Below are positions 6,174 to 9,871 of a stretch of DNA of 9,871 nucleotides, piece by piece. Source of the stretch: Lachnospiraceae bacterium (lineage in GTDB: Bacteria; Bacillota; Clostridia; Lachnospirales; Lachnospiraceae). Under the pieces are notes generated by a model. That model worked only from the letters and a program-made list of their open reading frames with translations. It searched no databases and was not told the origin of the DNA. The stretch's first letter is position 1. Every line of letters begins with the position of its first letter. Both the position numbers and the translations under genes were made by a program. Location: contig JAFUKK010000139.1 in NCBI GenBank assembly GCA_017473665.1, forward strand, positions 1 to 9,871, in the 5' to 3' direction.

Positions 6174-7997
6174 ATGCATAAAGAGTTTTTAATGGGAAAT
6201 GAAGCCATTGCCATGGGTGCATTGGCGGCAGGAGTGAATGTGGTAGCCGGTTATCCCGGTACACCTTCTTCAGAAGTATTGGAAACCGTGGCCAAAAGAA
6301 GGTCCCGGGATGTATATGTGGAATGGTCGGTCAATGAAAAGGCAGCCTTGGAGCTGGCAGCAGGTGCGGCATATACCGGTGCCCGTACCTTGGTGACCAT
6401 GAAGCAGGTAGGATTAAATGTGGCTTCAGACCCGCTGATGTGTTTGGAGTATATTGGGGTAAAGGGAGGTATGGTAGTACTGGTGGCAGATGATCCGGGC
6501 CCCATTTCTTCCCAGACCGAGCAGGACACCAGACAGTTTGCGGTATATTCCAAATTACCCTGTTTTGATCCCTCCTCTGCCCAGGAAGCCTATGAGATGA
6601 TTCAGGAGGCCTTTGACTATTCTGAGCAGTATGGTACACCGGTATTTTTCCGTCCCACCACCAGAGTGTGTCACGGCTATGCTTCCGTGGAATTAAAGGA
6701 TCAGGAGCAGTATCATGTCAATCAGCCGGAAGGCTTTGTGAAGGATACCTCTAAGTGGGTGATTTTTCCCCGATTGGCATTCCAGAACCATATGAAGATA
6801 GAGAGCCGTAATGAAGAGTTGGTGCAGGTGTTTTCTGATTACTCCCGTAATGCCATTTTATCTGAGGATGCACAGCATGGGCAGTGCAGAAATGGGATTG
6901 TAGCCTCCGGTATCAGCTACACCTATGCCTGTGAGGCCATGGAGCAGTTGGGACATATCCGTATGCTAAAGGTAGCTACTCCCCATCCTTTCCCGGAACA
7001 GCTGGCATTGCAGTTTTTAGAAGGATTGGATGAGGTGTTGTGTATAGAGGAGCTGGACCCTGTATTGGAGAGAGCTATGCTGCAGGTATGCGGTAAGCAC
7101 CATTGTCAGGTGAAGGTATTGGGTAAGCTGACTCATCATGTAAAAAATGCGGGAGAAAATACCCGCGACAGTGTAAAGAAAAATATAGCGGACTTTATGG
7201 GGATTCCCATGGAAGAGGCAGTGGATAGAGAAGTCCCCCCTGCGTTGCCGGTGAGACCTCCGGTACTGTGTGCAGGATGTCCCCACAGAGCCTCCTTCTA
7301 TGCGGTAAAGCAGGCCATGAAGGGGAAAAAGACCATTTTCTGCGGAGATATCGGTTGCTATACTTTGGGAAATGCTATGCCTCTGGATATGGTGGACACC
7401 TGTCTGTGCATGGGCGCAGGGGTGAATATTGCCCAGGGTGTGGGTAAGGTAGAGCCGGATACCACCTGCTTTGCTTTCGTAGGTGATTCCACCTTCTTTG
7501 CTTCTGCCATTACAGGCGTGGTAAATGCAGTATATAATCAGGCCAATATGACCTTGGTAGTATTGGATAATTCTACTACAGCCATGACCGGACATCAGCC
7601 CCATCCCGGTACCGGACGTACCATGATGGGAGAGATTGTGAGCAAGATTTCCATTGAGGCAGTGCTTCGGGGCATAGGTGTGGAGACGGTAGAGACTGTG
7701 AATCCTTTGGATTTGCAACAGGCAGTTGCTTGTGTCCGGGAGGTAGCTGCAAAGCCCGGGGTAAAGGCAATCATTTTTAAGAGTCCCTGTATTGCAGTGA
7801 CGAAGCCCCGGGGTTGCATGAACATTGATACGGAGAAGTGTATTAATTGTAAAAAGTGTATTCGTGAGATTGGTTGTCCTGCGCTATTTGTAAAGGATGG
7901 TCAGGTGACCATTGATAAATCCCTGTGCACCGGATGCGGGTTGTGCAGTCAGCTATGCCCCGTGGGAGCCATTACGGGAGGTGAGAGCCATGAATAA
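6174..7997 (+). CDS. iorA: Indolepyruvate:ferredoxin oxidoreductase, alpha subunit
   Basis: The 607-residue large subunit oxidatively decarboxylates arylpyruvates (indolepyruvate, phenylpyruvate, hydroxyphenylpyruvate) with CoA to arylacetyl-CoA, passing electrons to ferredoxin. The N-terminal pyruvate-oxidoreductase-like domain starts with MGNEAIAMGALAAGVNVVAG and GYPGTPSSE. C366-AGC-PHR opens the thiamine-diphosphate half. GDIGCYTLG (from 391) and the GDS of GDSTFF (from 437), with LDN about 28 residues on, mark cofactor and magnesium binding. Two C-terminal 4Fe-4S sites are ligated by C556, C559, C562, C568 and by C585, C588, C591, C595; the wider last gap in the first is typical of IOR. 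Length is normal. ATG 6174 follows AAGGAAAGG by 11 bases. The stop overlaps iorB by 8 bases. The protein is cytoplasmic and works with IorB. Confidence 0.95.
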   Translation: MHKEFLMGNEAIAMGALAAGVNVVAGYPGTPSSEVLETVAKRRSRDVYVEWSVNEKAALELAAGAAYTGARTLVTMKQVGLNVASDPLMCLEYIGVKGGMVVLVADDPGPISSQTEQDTRQFAVYSKLPCFDPSSAQEAYEMIQEAFDYSEQYGTPVFFRPTTRVCHGYASVELKDQEQYHVNQPEGFVKDTSKWVIFPRLAFQNHMKIESRNEELVQVFSDYSRNAILSEDAQHGQCRNGIVASGISYTYACEAMEQLGHIRMLKVATPHPFPEQLALQFLEGLDEVLCIEELDPVLERAMLQVCGKHHCQVKVLGKLTHHVKNAGENTRDSVKKNIADFMGIPMEEAVDREVPPALPVRPPVLCAGCPHRASFYAVKQAMKGKKTIFCGDIGCYTLGNAMPLDMVDTCLCMGAGVNIAQGVGKVEPDTTCFAFVGDSTFFASAITGVVNAVYNQANMTLVVLDNSTTAMTGHQPHPGTGRTMMGEIVSKISIEAVLRGIGVETVETVNPLDLQQAVACVREVAAKPGVKAIIFKSPCIAVTKPRGCMNIDTEKCINCKKCIREIGCPALFVKDGQVTIDKSLCTGCGLCSQLCPVGAITGGESHE

Positions 7998-8565
7998 GAA
8001 TATTGTATTGTGTGGTGTAGGCGGTCAGGGTACCGTCCTTGCATCCAAGCTGATAGCCGCGGCAGCCATGGCAGCAGACATTCCTGTTATGAGTGCAGAG
8101 ACTATCGGTATGGCCCAGAGAGGTGGTAGTGTATTCAGTCACCTGCGTATGGGAGAGGGAGTATATACTCCCATGATTGGAGAGGGAGAGGCGGATTTGA
8201 TTCTGGGCTTTGAGCCGGGAGAAACCGTAAGAATGCTTCCTTACCTAAAAAAGGGTGGCCAGGTGGTGGTGAGCAACCGCCCTGTGATGCCCGTTACTGC
8301 CAGTGTGTCCGGTAGCAGCTATAGTGGGCAGGATATGCTGGAATATTTGGAAAGAAATGTGGAGCATCTGATGATCGTGGATACGGAGAAGGCCTGTGAG
8401 GAGTTGGGCTCTGCCAAGGTACTGAATGTGCTTATGCTGGGAGCTGCATTAAAGACTGACACATTGGGGCTTTCCAAGGAAGCTGTGGAGCAGGTGATGC
8501 TACAGCGGTTGCCGGAGAAGTTTCATGAATTGAATTTGAGTGCACTGAATTATTTCGGGGCCTAA
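7990..8565 (+). CDS. iorB: Indolepyruvate:ferredoxin oxidoreductase, beta subunit
   Basis: The 191-residue small subunit pairs with IorA. It belongs to the gamma-type domain of 2-oxoacid:ferredoxin oxidoreductases: it opens with NIVLCGVGGQGTVLASKLIA (residues 4-23), a glycine-rich loop, and carries the family motif MAQRGGSVFSHLR (about 41-53). Length is normal for IorB. ATG 7990 is chosen because GGGAGGTGAG (7976-7985) lies just upstream and the conserved N-terminus starts immediately after. A longer in-frame start at 7912 would add residues that only reflect the iorA ferredoxin region read in another frame. The 8-base overlap with iorA indicates coupled translation of the two subunits, which the complex needs in equal amounts. 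paaK follows 70 bases later on the same strand. Confidence 0.94.
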   Translation: MNKNIVLCGVGGQGTVLASKLIAAAAMAADIPVMSAETIGMAQRGGSVFSHLRMGEGVYTPMIGEGEADLILGFEPGETVRMLPYLKKGGQVVVSNRPVMPVTASVSGSSYSGQDMLEYLERNVEHLMIVDTEKACEELGSAKVLNVLMLGAALKTDTLGLSKEAVEQVMLQRLPEKFHELNLSALNYFGA

Positions 8566-8590
8566 AAGGCGGACATAGAGGTGGGGATTC

Positions 8591-8602
8591 CCGTAGTTAC
8601 GG
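8591..8602 (+). repeat. Short inverted repeat between iorB and paaK
   Basis: CCGTA and TACGG flank a 2-base centre. There is no T-tract after it, so it is not an intrinsic terminator. It may be an mRNA processing or stability hairpin in the 70-base spacer, or chance. Confidence 0.25.
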
Positions 8603-8635
8603 TCCGGATAAATATGAAAGAACAGAAAGGCATGG

Positions 8636-9871
8636 ATGATACATATGCAGATAACAGATTTACAGATTAGTCAGGTAAATGACAGAATTAAGGCATTGGT
8701 TTCTGCCGGTAGCTTTTATGGTAAAAAGCTGGAGGAGGCCGGTATTACCGGAATCAGTACGGCAGAAGATTTTGAGAAGCTTCCCTTCTCTGAAAAAAAT
8801 GATTTGAGAGAGGCATATCCTTTGGGATTGATGACTGCTCCGGAGGAGGAGATTGTACGTATTCATTCTTCCTCAGGTACCACCGGTCTGCCTGTTATCA
8901 TCCCTTATACCGCCAAGGATGTGGATGATTGGGCTATTATGTTTGCCAGATGCTATGAGATGGCAGGTATTACCAAGACAGATCGTATTCAGGTGACTCC
9001 CGGATACGGCTTATGGACTGCGGGAATTGGTTTCCAGAATGGTGCTGAGAAGCTGGGAGCCATGGTAATCCCCATGGGCCCGGGTAATACGGATAAGCAG
9101 CTGCAGATGATGATGGATATGAAGAGCACCGTAATTTGTTCCACTTCCTCTTATGCACTGCTGTTGGCAGAGGAAATTGAGAAACGCGGTATCAAGGACC
9201 AGATTCATTTAAAGAAGGGTGTCATCGGCTCTGAGCGTTGGGGAGAGACCATGCGTCAGCGTATTTCCAATGAGCTGGGGATTGAGCTGTACGATATTTA
9301 TGGATTGACTGAGATTTATGGCCCGGGTATCGGTATCAACTGTAAGTATAATACCGGTATGCATTATTGGGATGACTATCTGTATATTGAGATTATTGAC
9401 CCCGTGACCTTGAAGCCTGTACCTGATGGAGAGATGGGTGAGATTGTAATCACTACTTTGGTGAAGGAGGGTGCCCCCCTGATTCGTTATCGTACTCATG
9501 ATTTGTCCAGAATCATTCCCGGGGAGTGTCCTTGCGGCAGCAAGCATCCCAGACTGGATACCATTATGGGCAGAACCGATGATATGATGAAGATTAAGGG
9601 TGTAAATGTATTCCCCAGCCAGATTGAGGAGATTTTACATCAGTTTGAGGAATGCTCCAGCGAATACCAGATTCGTATTTCCCATCTGGATGGCAAGGAT
9701 ACCATGCGTATCTATGTAGAGACCAATGGCAGTGTAGATTTTGCGGACCTGGCAAAGCGTATTGCAGAGCGGGTAAAGAGTAAAATTGGATTTACGCCCT
9801 TGGTAAAGGTGGTTGAATTAGGATTACTTCCAAGAAGTGAAAAGAAGACCAAACGGGTAATTGATGAAAGA
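8636..9871 (+). CDS. paaK: Phenylacetate-CoA ligase (partial, runs off the window)
   Basis: This adenylate-forming ligase activates phenylacetate, and probably indoleacetate or hydroxyphenylacetate, with ATP and CoA. 412 residues are visible. Motifs: phosphate-binding loop SSSGTTGLP (78-86), DIYGLTEIYGPG around Y222, RYRTHDLSR with a CPCG pair, the C-domain hinge region GRTDDMMKIKGVNVFP, and the terminal PRSEKKTKRVIDER that holds the catalytic-lysine region. Family members are usually about 430 residues. Here the N-terminus is short, opening directly at the helix before FYGKKLEEAG, so only a few residues should lie beyond base 9871. ATG 8636 has AGAAAGG (8624-8630) 5 bases upstream; ATG 8645 is the alternative start and would be 14 bases from it. 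The gene lies 70 bases after iorB with no terminator between, so it is likely co-transcribed. The product is cytoplasmic. Confidence 0.93.
   Translation, partial: MIHMQITDLQISQVNDRIKALVSAGSFYGKKLEEAGITGISTAEDFEKLPFSEKNDLREAYPLGLMTAPEEEIVRIHSSSGTTGLPVIIPYTAKDVDDWAIMFARCYEMAGITKTDRIQVTPGYGLWTAGIGFQNGAEKLGAMVIPMGPGNTDKQLQMMMDMKSTVICSTSSYALLLAEEIEKRGIKDQIHLKKGVIGSERWGETMRQRISNELGIELYDIYGLTEIYGPGIGINCKYNTGMHYWDDYLYIEIIDPVTLKPVPDGEMGEIVITTLVKEGAPLIRYRTHDLSRIIPGECPCGSKHPRLDTIMGRTDDMMKIKGVNVFPSQIEEILHQFEECSSEYQIRISHLDGKDTMRIYVETNGSVDFADLAKRIAERVKSKIGFTPLVKVVELGLLPRSEKKTKRVIDER

Noticed and set aside
7017..7718. Long minus-strand open frame (233 residues) opposite iorA
   Set aside because: It lies wholly inside the clearly real iorA gene, has no recognisable domain and is rich in His/Tyr/Ser as expected from an antisense shadow.
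7912..7989. Longer start for iorB at 7912
   Set aside because: The extra residues are the iorA ferredoxin region read out of frame, and a strong ribosome site precedes ATG 7990, where family homology begins.

Overview
The window looks like chromosomal DNA from an anaerobic Clostridia-type Firmicute, most likely a gut Lachnospiraceae relative. This is inferred from the strong AGGAGG-type ribosome sites, a sensory-type [FeFe]-hydrogenase protein, ferredoxin-linked indolepyruvate oxidoreductase, and the MutX-like and aromatic-acid-exporter families. No plasmid, phage, IS, CRISPR, tRNA or rRNA signal is visible. The genus cannot be fixed from the sequence alone.

Layout. (1) 28-1002 (+): an aromatic acid exporter family (ArAE/DUF939) membrane protein. 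It converges on (2) 1051-2999 (-): one gene for a soluble [FeFe]-hydrogenase-like sensor fused to a methyl-accepting chemotaxis (MCP) signalling domain. This gene is split by a single-base frameshift near 1628. A perfect 24-bp palindrome at 1007-1030 lies between the two converging genes and has a T-tract for the minus strand. The sensor gene has a textbook promoter (TTGACA-N17-TATAAT on the minus strand, 3092-3064). (3) 3206-6017 (+): a tightly packed operon with its own extended -10 promoter. It encodes a NitT/TauT-type ABC importer (lipoprotein, permease, short ATPase) and a MutX-like Nudix hydrolase, and each gene overlaps the next. (4) 6174-9871 (+): iorA-iorB, the two subunits of indolepyruvate:ferredoxin oxidoreductase, then a phenylacetate-CoA ligase (paaK) that runs off the window edge about where the family normally ends.

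How the genes fit together. IorAB oxidises arylpyruvates, made by transamination of Trp, Phe and Tyr, to arylacetyl-CoA and reduced ferredoxin. PaaK interconverts arylacetate and arylacetyl-CoA. Together they form an aromatic-amino-acid catabolic module. The ArAE-type exporter at the other end could export aromatic acids, but it is separated by unrelated genes, so that link is only suggestive. The hydrogenase-MCP protein probably senses H2 or redox state: it keeps the four H-cluster cysteines but has proline where catalytic enzymes have the proton-relay cysteine. It is the most noteworthy item. MCP-associated sensory [FeFe] hydrogenases are, to my knowledge, a recognised class, so the architecture is uncommon rather than wholly new. 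The rest of the window is ordinary metabolism and transport.
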